A stretch of 64,000 nucleotides of DNA from CAYNJF01 sp964397555. Its GTDB lineage: Bacteria; Pseudomonadota; Gammaproteobacteria; Berkiellales; Berkiellaceae. Positions 35,178 to 46,076 of the stretch are shown one piece after another. Positions within the stretch are counted from its first letter, which is position 1; each line of letters begins with the position of its first letter. Under the pieces are notes generated by a model. The model worked only from the letters and a program-made list of their open reading frames with translations, made no database searches and had not been told where the DNA came from. The translations under genes and the position numbers were made by a program. The DNA lies in NCBI GenBank assembly GCA_964397555.1, contig CAYNJF010000005.1, positions 1-64,000 of the forward strand, in the 5' to 3' direction.

Positions 35178-36713
35178 ATGGCTGCAGCCTTTAAATCAGC
35201 CTACACAGTAAGCTTGATGACTTTTATGTCTCGTATTCTTGGGTTTGTGCGTGATGTGGTCTTTGCTTTGATGTTTGGGGCCACCCTTGGGTTTGACGCT
35301 TTTTTAATCGCTTTCAAGATACCCAATTTCATGAGGCGCCTGTTTGCTGAAGGAGCATTCTCCCAAGCCTTTGTGCCCATCTTATCGGATTATCAGAGCA
35401 CAAAATCAAAAGAGGAAGTCAAAGCGCTTATTGATAAAGTTGCCGGTTGTTTACTGGTGGTGCTTGTGGGGGTCACTCTGATAGGGTGTCTGGCCTCACC
35501 GCTGCTTATTGCTCTTTTTGCACCAGGGTTTTTAGATGAGCCTCACCGCTTTGATTTAGCCTCTTCGATGCTCAAAATCACCTTTCCTTATCTTCTTTTT
35601 ATTTCATTAACGGCCCTAGCTGGGGGTATTTTAAATACCTATAAAAAGTTTGCCTTGCCAGCCTTTACCCCTGTTCTTTTGAATGTGTGTTTGATCTTGG
35701 CTGCAACTCGTCTAAGCCCTTACTTTGCCAATCCCAGCATGGCTTTGGCCTGGGGCGTGTTACTGGGAGGTATGGTTCAGTTTTCGATTCAGATCCCCGC
35801 TTTAATGCGTCAAGGCTTATGGCCCAAGTTTAAAGTGGATTTTAAAGATCCAGGGGTTCGACGCGTCCTGACCCTCATGGGGCCGGCTTTACTTGGGGCC
35901 TCGGTCATGCAAATCAATCTGCTAGTGGACACCCTGTTTGCTTCTTTTTTAACCGTTGGCAGCTTGTCTTGGCTTTATTATTCAGATCGCTTAGTCGAGC
36001 TGCCATTGGGGATGTTTGGGGTGGCTTTGGCCACTGTAGCGCTCCCCAAACTCTCGGGTTGTTTTGCAAAAAAAGATGATGCGGGGTTTGAGGCCCATCT
36101 AAGCTGGTCTCTTCGCTGGTGTCTGTTAATTGGGATCCCATCCGCTACGGCGCTTTGGATTTTAGCCAAGCCCATTATGGCAACCTTGTTCTATCGTGGG
36201 GCCTTCACCGCTCATGATTTATTGATGGCCACTAAATCGCTTCATATGCTCTGCGTCGGTTTGACGGCCTTTATGGTGGTCAAAATATTGGTCAGTGCTT
36301 TCTACTCCCGACAAAACACGAAGTTTCCAGTCAAAGTGGCGATTGTGGCTTTAGTACTCAACGTGATTTTAAATGCGGCTTTGATTCAACCGCTTGCCCA
36401 CGCTGGCCTAGCACTGGCCTCGAGCATCAGTGCCTGGTGTCAGGCTGCGATTTTGGGGGTGGTCCTTTTTCGAGAGGGGATCTTAAGTCGTGAGGGATGG
36501 GCTTGGTTCATAATCCGATTATTGTTCGCGTGCGCTCTGATGGGGGGCGCTCTTGTCATGCTCATGCCGGAGTTAGATGTTTGGCTTAATTGGAGCACTT
36601 GGCACCGCTTTTCCATGCTACTTTTCCTGTGTGGGGTAGGCTTTATTACTTATTTTCTTAGTTTGATCTTGTTTGGTCTTAGGCTACGGGCCTTGGCCAT
36701 GGAAAGTGCGTGA
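35178..36713 (+). CDS. murJ: Lipid II flippase MurJ
   Basis: Moves lipid II across the inner membrane for peptidoglycan synthesis. 511 residues, about 14 hydrophobic helices. Family text: SLMTFMSRILGFVRDVVFA, IPNFMRRLFAEGAFSQAFVP, and LFYRGAFTAHD. ATG at 35178 has AGGGA eight bases upstream; ATG at 35169 is an alternative. The rpsT-murJ-ribF-ileS order is classic for gammaproteobacteria. Confidence 0.94.
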   Translation: MAAAFKSAYTVSLMTFMSRILGFVRDVVFALMFGATLGFDAFLIAFKIPNFMRRLFAEGAFSQAFVPILSDYQSTKSKEEVKALIDKVAGCLLVVLVGVTLIGCLASPLLIALFAPGFLDEPHRFDLASSMLKITFPYLLFISLTALAGGILNTYKKFALPAFTPVLLNVCLILAATRLSPYFANPSMALAWGVLLGGMVQFSIQIPALMRQGLWPKFKVDFKDPGVRRVLTLMGPALLGASVMQINLLVDTLFASFLTVGSLSWLYYSDRLVELPLGMFGVALATVALPKLSGCFAKKDDAGFEAHLSWSLRWCLLIGIPSATALWILAKPIMATLFYRGAFTAHDLLMATKSLHMLCVGLTAFMVVKILVSAFYSRQNTKFPVKVAIVALVLNVILNAALIQPLAHAGLALASSISAWCQAAILGVVLFREGILSREGWAWFIIRLLFACALMGGALVMLMPELDVWLNWSTWHRFSMLLFLCGVGFITYFLSLILFGLRLRALAMESA

Positions 36714-36733
36714 TGTTGATAGGACCACTCTGG

Positions 36734-36739
36734 TATACT
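36734..36739 (+). promoter_or_regulatory. Possible extended -10 promoter before ribF
   Basis: TGGTATACT fits an extended -10 (TGn then TATACT), 28 bases before the ribF ATG. No good -35 is seen at standard spacing. Confidence 0.35.
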
Positions 36740-36766
36740 CATTCGATTTAACATAGGCCATGTTGC

Positions 36767-37690
36767 ATGACATTAATACGGGATTGGCAAGAGACCACGC
36801 TGGCAAATAGCTGTGTGACCATAGGGAACTTCGAAGGGATTCATCTTGGCCACCAGGCGCTGATTGATAAGTTAGTTAAGAAAGCAGCAGAGTTGTCATT
36901 GACCCCGGTTGTGGTAACGTTTGAGCCCAATCCTAAAGAGTATTTTGCCACTGGCACGGCCCCTCGATTGATGACGTTGACCGACAAGGCCAAAGTTTTG
37001 GAGTCCATGGGGGTTAAGAAGGTGGTCCGTATTCGGTTTGACCAGGATATGGCTGGCTTATCCGCTGAATTATTCATCGAGCAGGTCCTCATCCAGGCGC
37101 TGGGTATGAAAGCACTGATTGTGGGGCACGACTTTCGGTACGGTAAAAACCGAGAGGGTGATATTGAGTTGTTAAAGCGCAAGGGCACGAGCGAGGGCTT
37201 TGAGGTTCACACAATTCCCCCTATTTTGCTCAACCAAGCCCGAGTCTCTAGCACGGGCCTACGTGATTGTTTGAGCCGTGGTGATATGGAGGCGCTAAAG
37301 CGTTCATTGGGGCGAGCCTACGCGTTGAGCTCTAGGGTTGTCAAAGGGGATCAGCGAGGCCGATTGATGGGCTTCCCTACCGCGAACTTGGTGCCACCCA
37401 AGGTGATGTTGCCAACCTTTGGCGTTTATTGGGTCAAGGCGATTGTTGATGATCAAGAACACATGGCTGTGGCCAATATTGGGAAACGCCCCACCATAGG
37501 GGACGACAACCTTTTGTTAGAAGTTCACCTGCTCGACAAGACCATGGATTTATATGGCAAAAAGATGCGGGTTGAGTTTTTGAAAAAAATACGAGATGAA
37601 AAACGATTTGAATCGTTAGACAGTTTAAGAAATCAAATACATCAAGACATTGAGTTGGCCAGAAGTTACGTCAGCCAAGTCGGAGGATAA
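36767..37690 (+). CDS. ribF: Bifunctional riboflavin kinase / FAD synthetase
   Basis: Converts riboflavin to FMN and FAD. 307 residues. The N-terminal nucleotidyltransferase domain has CVTIGNFEGIHLGHQALI (usual GNFDGVHLGH, here Glu for Asp) and VGHDFRYGKNREGD; the C-terminal kinase domain has GDQRGRLMGFPTANL and VANIGKRPT. It is followed two bases later by ileS. Confidence 0.95.
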   Translation: MTLIRDWQETTLANSCVTIGNFEGIHLGHQALIDKLVKKAAELSLTPVVVTFEPNPKEYFATGTAPRLMTLTDKAKVLESMGVKKVVRIRFDQDMAGLSAELFIEQVLIQALGMKALIVGHDFRYGKNREGDIELLKRKGTSEGFEVHTIPPILLNQARVSSTGLRDCLSRGDMEALKRSLGRAYALSSRVVKGDQRGRLMGFPTANLVPPKVMLPTFGVYWVKAIVDDQEHMAVANIGKRPTIGDDNLLLEVHLLDKTMDLYGKKMRVEFLKKIRDEKRFESLDSLRNQIHQDIELARSYVSQVGG

Positions 37691-37692
37691 TC

Positions 37693-40515
37693 ATGAGTGC
37701 GCCCGATTACAAAGAGACATTAAACCTGCCTAAAACCGACTTTGCGATGCGCGGTAATTTGCCCAAGCGTGAGCCGGACTTTTTAGATAGATGGGTAAAA
37801 ATGGACCTTTACAATCAAATTCGTCAAGTTCGCAATGGGGCGACACCGTTTATTTTGCATGATGGGCCTCCTTATGCCAATGGGGACATTCACATTGGGC
37901 ATGCGGTAAATAAAATTTTGAAAGACGTGGTGGTCAAATCCAAGACCATGAGTGGCTTTGATGCTCCTTATGTGCCTGGGTGGGATTGTCATGGGTTGCC
38001 CATCGAGCTCAAAGTCGAGAAGACTCATGGAAAGCCTGGGGTCAAAATAAGTCCCAAGGAGTTCAGACAAGCTGCACGCGACTATGCTCAATCTCAAGTT
38101 GACATCCAGTGCGAGTCTTTTAAGCGGCTTGGGGTCATGGGAGAGTGGGATAATCCTTACAAGACCATGAACTTTGAGTATCAGGCTGCCATTGTGCGCT
38201 CGATGGCGCAGTTGATGGCCAAAGGTCACATGCATGAAGGCTACAAGCCAGTGCATTGGTGCGTGGATTGTGGCTCCGCCCTTGCTGAAGCTGAGGTAGA
38301 GTATCAAGACAAGCGCTCTGAAGCCATTGATGTGGCTTTTGATGCAAGAGATTCGATGGCCGTGGCTCAAGCTTTTGGGTTGTCTGAGGCGCCAGAACAG
38401 TGTGCCATGATTATATGGACCACAACTCCATGGACATTGCCGGCGAACCAAGCGTTAGCCGTGGGGCCAGATCTCGATTATGTCCTGTTCAAATCGGTCG
38501 ATCAATCGTCTCATTACATTGTGGCCAATGGGCTTATCGAGCAGGTGATTGCTCGCCTAGGTTATGAAAACATCGAAGTCTTGGGCAAAGCCAAAGGGGC
38601 TCAGCTTGAATCCTTAGTGTTTGCTCATCCGTTTTTTGAGCAAGACTCTCCAGTAGTCCTAGGTGATCATGTCACCTTGGATGCGGGTACGGGTGTGGTG
38701 CATACCGCCCCATCTCATGGTGTCGATGATCACCAGCTTGGCCAAAAGTACCAACTGCCTGCGGTGAACTTAGTTCAATCCAATGGATGCTATGTGGATG
38801 ACATGCCTCTTTTTGGTGGCCAGTTTGTGCACAAAGCCAACGCAAACATCATTGAGCATCTAAGAGAGTCAGGCCACCTGGTTCATCATGCCAAACTTGA
38901 GCACAGCTACCCTCACTGTTGGCGCCACAAAACACCGACTATTTTTAGAGCCACACCACAGTGGTTTGTCAGCATGGATAAAAAGGGGCTTCGTGCCAAA
39001 GCGCTCAAAGCCATCTCAAAAGTGGACTGGATCCCACCTTGGGGTGAGGAGCGTATCCGATTGATGGTAGAGGGGCGACCCGACTGGTGTATTTCAAGGC
39101 AGCGTACTTGGGGGATCCCTTTGTGCTTAGTGTTGCACAAGCAAACCCATGCACTCCATCCAAAGCATTTAGACATCATCGAGACAGTTGCCTCTTTAAT
39201 AGAAAAAGACGGCATTGATGCATGGCATGATTTTGATTTGGCGTCTTTAGGCTACTCCGACATTGACGAGTATGAAAAATCAAATGACATCTTGGATGTC
39301 TGGTTTGATTCTGGCGTTTCTCATAAAGCGGTTCTTGGTCTGCGTGATCATCTGAGCGCACCGGCTGATTTGTATTTGGAAGGCTCCGACCAGTATCGTG
39401 GCTGGTTCAACTCCTCGTTGATGACTTCCATTGGCATGGATGGCCAAGCGCCTTACAAAGCGGTTTTAACCCATGGGTTTACGGTGGACGCCCAAGGGCG
39501 CAAGATGTCTAAATCCCTAGGGAATGTTATTGCTCCTTCCAAAGTTATTAACCAACTTGGGGCTGATATTTTAAGGCTGTGGGTCTGCGCTACGGATTAT
39601 CGTGGTGAGATTCATGTGAGCCAAGAAATTTTGAAGCGGATCAGTGACGCCTATCGACGCATTCGAAATACGTCTCGATTCTTGCTTGCCAACCTTGATG
39701 GGTTTGAGCCATCGGAGCAAATGATGGAACCCAGCGAATTGCTTGATCTGGATGCCTGGGTGCTGGGGCGAGCTCATCAGATCCAACAAGAAATCATTGA
39801 GGGGTTTGAGCAATATCAATTCCATCACATCTATCAGTTGATCCATAACTTCTGCGTGAATGAGTTGGGTAGTTTCTATTTGGATGTGATTAAAGATCGC
39901 ATGTATACCCTAAGAGAAGACGCCAAGGCTAGACGTTCTGCTCAAACGGTGATGTATCACATCGTTCAAGCCTTAGCACGTTGGTTGGCACCCATCACAA
40001 GCTTTACCGCCGAAGACATCCATGATCACATTCCAGGTGATAAGCCAGATTCAGTCTTTTTGAATACGTGGTATGACGGCTTGGTGGCCAATGGATCCAC
40101 TGAGATGGATAATGACTTTTGGGATCAAGTCATCGTAGTCCGAGATGAAGTCAACAAAGCCATTGAAGCCTCGCGTGAAAGTGGCAAAGTAGGCTCGGCC
40201 CTTGAAGCAGAAGTGACCATTTTTGCCAATGAGGGCTGGTTGCAGCTATTAAATAAGCTTGGTGATGAGTTGCGCTTTGTCTTTATCACCTCCAAAGCTC
40301 AAGTATTACCATTGAGTGAGAAAAAAGAAGATGGGCTGAGCACCGGCATCAATGAATTATTCCTAAGCATAACCCCGGTTACGTATGAGAAGTGTGTGCG
40401 TTGTTGGCACCGTACCTCAACGGTAAATCAAGATGATCGTTATCCAGGGCTTTGTGATCGCTGCATCACGAATGTGGATGAATCAAAATCAGGTGAGCGT
40501 AGAAACCATGTCTAA
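37693..40515 (+). CDS. ileS: Isoleucyl-tRNA synthetase
   Basis: Charges tRNA-Ile with isoleucine, with editing of valine. 940 residues. Class I motifs HIGH (in PPYANGDIHIGHAVNKILKD) and KMSKS (GRKMSKSLGN). The CP1 editing region carries WTTTPWTLPANQAL. The C-terminal zinc site is CVRCWHRTS...CDRCITN. Bacterial-type (E. coli-like) enzyme. The end overlaps lspA by eight bases. Confidence 0.98.
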   Translation: MSAPDYKETLNLPKTDFAMRGNLPKREPDFLDRWVKMDLYNQIRQVRNGATPFILHDGPPYANGDIHIGHAVNKILKDVVVKSKTMSGFDAPYVPGWDCHGLPIELKVEKTHGKPGVKISPKEFRQAARDYAQSQVDIQCESFKRLGVMGEWDNPYKTMNFEYQAAIVRSMAQLMAKGHMHEGYKPVHWCVDCGSALAEAEVEYQDKRSEAIDVAFDARDSMAVAQAFGLSEAPEQCAMIIWTTTPWTLPANQALAVGPDLDYVLFKSVDQSSHYIVANGLIEQVIARLGYENIEVLGKAKGAQLESLVFAHPFFEQDSPVVLGDHVTLDAGTGVVHTAPSHGVDDHQLGQKYQLPAVNLVQSNGCYVDDMPLFGGQFVHKANANIIEHLRESGHLVHHAKLEHSYPHCWRHKTPTIFRATPQWFVSMDKKGLRAKALKAISKVDWIPPWGEERIRLMVEGRPDWCISRQRTWGIPLCLVLHKQTHALHPKHLDIIETVASLIEKDGIDAWHDFDLASLGYSDIDEYEKSNDILDVWFDSGVSHKAVLGLRDHLSAPADLYLEGSDQYRGWFNSSLMTSIGMDGQAPYKAVLTHGFTVDAQGRKMSKSLGNVIAPSKVINQLGADILRLWVCATDYRGEIHVSQEILKRISDAYRRIRNTSRFLLANLDGFEPSEQMMEPSELLDLDAWVLGRAHQIQQEIIEGFEQYQFHHIYQLIHNFCVNELGSFYLDVIKDRMYTLREDAKARRSAQTVMYHIVQALARWLAPITSFTAEDIHDHIPGDKPDSVFLNTWYDGLVANGSTEMDNDFWDQVIVVRDEVNKAIEASRESGKVGSALEAEVTIFANEGWLQLLNKLGDELRFVFITSKAQVLPLSEKKEDGLSTGINELFLSITPVTYEKCVRCWHRTSTVNQDDRYPGLCDRCITNVDESKSGERRNHV

Positions 40516-41005
40516 TATCATGATTCGTTGGCCTTGGTTTGCCTTAATTTCGGCCATTGCGGTGTTGGATCAATGGACTAAGGGGTTGGCACTCAACTCG
40601 CTTGAGTATGCAAACCCGGTTTCATGGTTGCCTTTTTTGAACATGTCATTGAGTTATAACCGTGGGGTCGCCTTTGGCTGGTTGAGCCAATCCGGTGGAT
40701 TAGGGATGATCTTGCTTTATGGGTTCATAGGCTTAGTGATCGCATCTTTGATCGTATGGCTTGTCAAAACACAGGCCAGTGAAAAACTTCAGTCGTTGGC
40801 CTTGAGTTTTATTCTTGGTGGCGCCATAGGTAATTACATCGATCGTATCTTCCGTGGGTATGTGGTGGACTTTATCGATTTCCACTGGGGTGGTTGGCAC
40901 TTTCACACGTTTAACGTGGCTGACTCTTTCATCACGGTAGGTGCAATGTTTTTGTTGTTGATGGCATTTATGCCAGAAAAAAAACGTAGTGAGGGCAAGG
41001 TATGA
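40508..41005 (+). CDS. lspA: Lipoprotein signal peptidase
   Basis: Inner-membrane aspartyl protease that cleaves prolipoprotein signal peptides. 165 residues, four hydrophobic helices. Catalytic Asp residues lie in GNYIDRIFRGYVVDFIDF and FNVADSFI. The frame is open from 40433, but ATG at 40508 gives the normal start and keeps the overlap with ileS short. The stop overlaps the ispH start (ATGA). Confidence 0.95.
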   Translation: MSNIMIRWPWFALISAIAVLDQWTKGLALNSLEYANPVSWLPFLNMSLSYNRGVAFGWLSQSGGLGMILLYGFIGLVIASLIVWLVKTQASEKLQSLALSFILGGAIGNYIDRIFRGYVVDFIDFHWGGWHFHTFNVADSFITVGAMFLLLMAFMPEKKRSEGKV

Positions 41006-41979
41006 GTGCAAGACAAATTTTATTGGCAAACCCTAGAGGGTTTTGTGCCGGTGTAGACAGAGCCATTGATATTGTTAAATCGGCACTGGTCAAGTTCGGA
41101 GCCCCAATCTACGTGCGCCATGAAGTGGTGCATAACGTGTATGTCGTAGACTCTTTGAAAAAACAAGGCGCCATTTTTGTCGATGAATTAAGCGAAATCC
41201 CTGATGGCTCGATTGTGATTTTCTCCGCGCATGGCGTATCCCAGGCGGTTCGTGAAGAAGCCGCGGCCCGTGATTTAGAGCTCGTGCTTGATGCGACTTG
41301 TCCTTTGGTCTCCAAAGTGCATATGGAAGTGGTTCGCTTTTCCAGAAACAGCGCTGAGGTGGTCTTGATTGGTCATGCTGGTCACGCTGAAGTCGAGGGT
41401 ACCCTAGGGCAATATCGCAATAAAGAGGGCGCGATTTATTTGGTCGAATCCGTCGCGGATGTTGCCTCACTCGAGCTTAAAAACCCAGATGAGTCTTATT
41501 ATGTGACCCAGACGACGTTATCGGTTGATGACACCAGAAACATCATTGACGCGTTGCGTGAGAAATTCCCAAGCATCAAAGGGCCCAAAAAGGATGATAT
41601 TTGCTACGCGACCCAAAATCGCCAAGATGCGGTTAAATCGCTTGCTCAACAAACGGATATTGTGTTGGTGGTTGGCTCAAAAACCTCGTCTAACTCAAAT
41701 CGCTTGCGTGAGCTTTCTGAAAACCTTGGGACAAAATCTTATCTAATCGATTCTGAGGCGGACATTGATTTGACATGGTTTGATGATAAGACAATGAATA
41801 TTGGCATCACGGCTGGCGCATCCGCGCCTGAAGTTTTGGTTCAAGGTGTCATTAAGTATCTTCAAACAACCTTAGGGATTGATGAGGTTCAGAACTTGAA
41901 AGGGCTTGAAGAAGACATCCGCTTCTCCTTACCCAAAGAAGTGAAAGGCGTCCTCCAGCCACACGAGCACGCTCTTTAA
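41002..41979 (+). CDS. ispH: 4-hydroxy-3-methylbut-2-enyl diphosphate reductase
   Basis: Last step of the MEP isoprenoid pathway, an iron-sulfur enzyme producing IPP and DMAPP. 325 residues. Cluster cysteines in PRGFCAGVDRAI, LDATCPLVSKVH and DICYATQNRQ; HEVVHN and TSSNSNRL are conserved substrate contacts. Its stop (41977-41979) is directly followed by the reversed stop of the pilin gene. Confidence 0.96.
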   Translation: MSARQILLANPRGFCAGVDRAIDIVKSALVKFGAPIYVRHEVVHNVYVVDSLKKQGAIFVDELSEIPDGSIVIFSAHGVSQAVREEAAARDLELVLDATCPLVSKVHMEVVRFSRNSAEVVLIGHAGHAEVEGTLGQYRNKEGAIYLVESVADVASLELKNPDESYYVTQTTLSVDDTRNIIDALREKFPSIKGPKKDDICYATQNRQDAVKSLAQQTDIVLVVGSKTSSNSNRLRELSENLGTKSYLIDSEADIDLTWFDDKTMNIGITAGASAPEVLVQGVIKYLQTTLGIDEVQNLKGLEEDIRFSLPKEVKGVLQPHEHAL

Positions 41980-42369
41980 TTACCAGCAAGTATCGGGTGT
42001 GGGGCCTTTGATGTTGGTGTGAGTCAACGTCAAGGTGCCACATGTATCCGTCGCTTGAGCCCCTATGGGCGCTGCATTCAGCGTCCACGTAGAGCCACTA
42101 AGATTCGTAATCGTGACGGCATAATAGCCCTCTCTTGACGTACCACCCCCACCGATGTTCGTGACAGTAGCACCCGCATAGCTGTTATTTTCGGTGTAAT
42201 AATGTTCCATAAGCGTGGCCATCTCTAACAAGAAAGCTTGGCCATCCGTTCGCCGAGATTTATTCATTTGATCTTGATACGACGGATAGGCGATGGCTGC
42301 CAGGATGGCGACCACCGCTAAGACGATCATAAGTTCAATTAAGCTAAATCCCTTTTGATGAGTGCTCAT
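41980..42369 (-). CDS. pilE: PilE-like minor type IV pilin
   Basis: 129 residues. Type III signal/pilin N-terminus: short leader ending KG, then FSLIELMIVLAVVAILAAIA with the prepilin peptidase site Gly-Phe and Glu5. C-terminal disulfide pair CGTLTLTH...DTCW. Start ATG at 42369 overlaps the pilY1 stop by one base (TAATG). A PilE-type subunit at the end of a pilV-W-X-Y1-E set is a minor pilin priming the pilus, not necessarily the major pilin. Confidence 0.9.
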   Translation of the reverse strand: MSTHQKGFSLIELMIVLAVVAILAAIAYPSYQDQMNKSRRTDGQAFLLEMATLMEHYYTENNSYAGATVTNIGGGGTSREGYYAVTITNLSGSTWTLNAAPIGAQATDTCGTLTLTHTNIKGPTPDTCW

Positions 42370-45300
42370 TAGTTTACCTCTTGCCAACTTTGACGACCTG
42401 CCGACTCTTCATCAACCGACTCAGATTGCACGCTTAGTCCACCCATGCCTGATAATACCTTGGTTTCTTTTGTGTTGTCAGCGTTGGTTAGAATCGCAGG
42501 GCTTTCTCCCAAGATCCCGACATCGGACTTAACTCCACCATGGGGGGTGGATTCCTCTTCACCTGAGACAGGGTTGATGAACGTAATGTAGTCCGCCTCA
42601 TCAAACAAGCCATCTTTGGTGATGTCAAACGGTGGTGTCTCCAAGCGAGAGCCATCTTTGGCATCAAGCTCCATCAACCAGCTGTCCCCTTGACTGGGAT
42701 CGCACGGATCAGAGGACCCGCCCGGGATCAACGTAGTAAAGATGATGCGACCATTTCTCAATTGAGGGGTGCCATGATGGCGCTCACCTTGATTTTGGTT
42801 GCCTTCAATAAGCTCAATTTTCCAACCGGAATGAACGGTTTCATCGAGTTCATAATCAGAGACCGCTCTAAGTTGAGAGGTGCTGCCTAAGATTCGCTGC
42901 TCGAGTAAGTCATCGTCATCCAACGTCGCTGGATTGGGCGCCATTTTATCCCACACACCATAGAAAGACTGAGTTCTTTGACCGTTACGGTTATTATCAT
43001 CGGATTCTAAATATTGTCCAGTGCCGAAGTAAACCATCACCCCTTGGCTTAAACCATCGTGATGAGCACCTACAACGATAGGCGTTGTGATGGGGGTTCT
43101 GTCAGAGGACTCAAATAGTTTGATGGTATTGCTTTCATTGGTCCACTCAGCTGGTGTGCTGCTTGTGACGTCAAATTTATACACATTACCGTCTAAGTCT
43201 CCGGCGTATAAATAGTCGACTTGGTAGTCTTGATCAATATCAACGGGGAAGATATGCCCGAAGCCATTGCCGGTGTCCTCTCCAGCGTTGATTTTGATAT
43301 AGTCCTGATTAGGCGTCCATTCGCCGTCGAGACCTCGCTCAATAAACAAAATGAAAACAGCGGCTTGATCTGTGTCTGAGCGATGCCGATCACGTTCACC
43401 ACCCGGGTAGTTTCTTGCGTTGGCATTGTAGCCATTACCAAAGACCACCGCCCATAGTCCATTGTTCATTTGCACAAGTTGTGGCTGACCATACAGATAA
43501 CCAACATCGGCATCATCCTGATCAGTAAACTCAAAAGCTACGGTTTGTTGAGCCGATTCATCCTCGTTGGAGAAGATGCCATCAGTCACATTAAGTGCAT
43601 AGAGTCCTTGGGCACCTGCTCTAAAGGTACCGACCATGTAGGTTTGCCAAGCACCATCAACATAGACATCATTGGAGACAATAGGGCCGTCGACATAAAA
43701 TTGATGCTGATAGTCAGGTCTGGCTAAGTTCCCTAGGTTCTCCCAGATGGTATGATTTCCAGGCACATAAGCCATCAGCTCAGAGCCGTTATTTGCGTTG
43801 AACACGTGGACCATCCCGGCATTCGTACCCACGGCAAGCATGGGAGTACGATTTTGGTGTTGAAGCTTGAAGGCCTCGTAGCTTTCCTCTTGGTAGGTTA
43901 AGTTTGGGGCTCCAATGAAATGGGGTGAGCTGTGAACCACATCGCCCATGATGGACGTTCGATTACGAAAACGACTGCCTTCACTCATTTCTTCGCTTCG
44001 ATCACCGCGCAAGTAATTAATGATATCGGATTCAGAGATTCGTCCTGCTTCAATGTTCAAGCGATCGATGTCATCATCCGCATCTTCAATGGCATCACGT
44101 TGGCTTCGACTTAAATTCGTATCATTGGGTCTACGATTAGGCCACTCGAAAAGAATGCCTTGCTCGTCGTTCTTAGTGAAAATCACCCGCTCACTTGGAT
44201 TCATCTCAGCAAGCAGCTCGCTGACACTAAACTCAGCGTCCGTCCCAAGCACACCATCGGCGGAAATAGGTAACGCTAGCACATCACCAGACCAAGTCTC
44301 GTTTTCAAAAACGGCTTGGAAGGTATTGGTTTGTCCAGAGAGCATGGTGGATTCAACCGCAGCACGCCCCATGGAGGCCTGTGAGAGTACAGAAACTTTA
44401 TCCAACACTTCACTGAGCTCATCCAAGATCTCACTTGGGTTATTCACCGTTGCGAATCGCCCATTAGAGTTAAACCCTGCGTGCCAAAGATCATCAATTT
44501 TCTCAGGGCATGAGTCGCATGAAAGGGGATTTCCCCAGTCACTCGATACGCCTAGCGCTGGCGTAGGCCAGCCATCAGAGCCGGCAACCAGCTTGCCATT
44601 GACACCAAAAGAGATCCCAAACGTAATCATATGCTGGTTGGGGTTATCGTTGAATTCAGATAAAGGCACTCGGTTGGCCATGGGTGATAAATCATTGACG
44701 TAGTAGTAGCGAGCCACATCCGACAAGGTAGAGCCAAAGCGACCGTAGCCGTCTCGATCCACATCACCAAGCCAGGGCCTTGAGCCATTATAGTAACCGT
44801 CGGTCAACATCACCGCGGTATTGATTTGGCACTCATATTCAATGGGCGACGATGAGCCACGATAATAGTTTCCAGCAATGTCCAGCGCTCGCACAAGCGG
44901 GGTGCCATACGCGTTTTGACTTCGGCCATAATAGTCTTGAAGCAAGTCTTTTTGATGCTCCTGACCCGAGTCATCGGAATCAGGAATCGGAGTTTGTATC
45001 CCAAAGCGATTGATGAGCTTAAGGCCATAGTTGACGCCAGGATACTCATCGATGATAGACGTAATGGCGCTTTTGGCACCAAAAGAGCGTCGACGATTGT
45101 ATTCGAACCAGGTCGCGTAATTTTGAATGGCATCTTCAACCGAGCGACAAGAGCTGCCACCTTGTGCACGAAGATTGGATACGTTTTCTATCATCGTGAC
45201 GACACTGTCACGGCTTCCTAGAGCATCATAGCAGGCATTACCGTTTAAGGTTGATTCATTGACTAGAGTTCTAGCGCCTGTAATCGTATTGGTTTGATAG

Positions 45301-46068
45301 TGCTCAACTCGGATTTCATTTTGTCCACGGATCTCAAACTTGATGTGAGAATCCCATGGATCAACCATACCATTCTCACCGGCAGTCATGGTTGAAGGAG
45401 AGGGGACCAAGCCGGAAAACCCACGGTCATCTTTGCTCACGACCCATGAATGGTAGTACCGAACGCCGTTGTAGCGGTCATCAAATAAGTTTTTTACATA
45501 CCAATAGTTACTGTTGTCTCTACTGGGGTGAGCTCTGACATGATNNNNNNNNNNTTGGGCTTGGAGGCTCACAGCTTTGCATGTTATCCGATTGGTTATC
45601 GCAAGGGCCGGCCCAAGCTTCGTAATCGTCATCTGGGTTGTAAAAAATCGTGTTAAATTGAGCGTCGTAAATACGCCAGTCACTGTCAACAAAATTATTA
45701 AAGTTCACAGCCGAATATAGGCCTGAGTAACTTCCGTATACATTGCGGAAGTTGAACATGTAGGCAAACTCAAGCGTATAATATCTGTCCCAGTAGTGGG
45801 AGGGATACGAGTAATTGTAGATACCATCGGTATGAAGTTCACTTGAGCAATTTGAATATCCGAAGGGCTCATAGTAGCGACAGTAAGAATAATGAGGCTG
45901 GGTCATGATCTCCCAGTCCATAGACCCTGAGTCATCGACCACAAACAACATGTTCGGCTTGACTGAGGTCGAGCTTACCAAAGGCACGTCAGGCAACTCA
46001 AGGCGTCCAGCATGCACTTGGGTAACCGAGAAGAGTAAGACGCTGGATGCGACAATTGAATACTTCAT
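42369..46068 (-). CDS. pilY1: PilY1-type pilus tip adhesin (interrupted by an N run)
   Basis: About 1,229 residues once the gap is ignored. Signal peptide (residues ~1-20), then a von Willebrand A-like domain with the metal-site DDSGSM near the N-terminus, a long middle region with many aromatic repeats, and the C-terminal seven-bladed propeller (AVGTNAGMVHVFNA, DGPIVSNDVYV, YAGDLDGNVYKFDV with a calcium-loop-like DIDQDYQVD). PilY1 acts in pilus extension, adhesion and surface sensing. ATG at 46068 has GAGG upstream. The ten N at 45545-45554 shift the frame. Confidence 0.92.
45545..45554. other. Run of ten N (assembly gap) in pilY1
   Basis: Ten N change the reading frame by one. Direct joining of the two flanks gives an uninterrupted frame (SPNHVRAHPSRD), so the true gap may be zero or another multiple of three. 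Confidence 0.95.
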
Positions 46069-46076
46069 AAGCACCT

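Noticed and set aside
36716..36739. TTGATA/TATACT as a full sigma70 promoter for ribF
   Set aside because: The spacer is only 12 bases; at best an extended -10 promoter.
37783..38451. 222-codon open frame on the minus strand
   Set aside because: Fully antisense to conserved ileS sequence; composition is that of a shadow frame.
44020..44703. 227-codon open frame on the plus strand
   Set aside because: Antisense to pilY1, Ser-rich shadow translation, no start signal.
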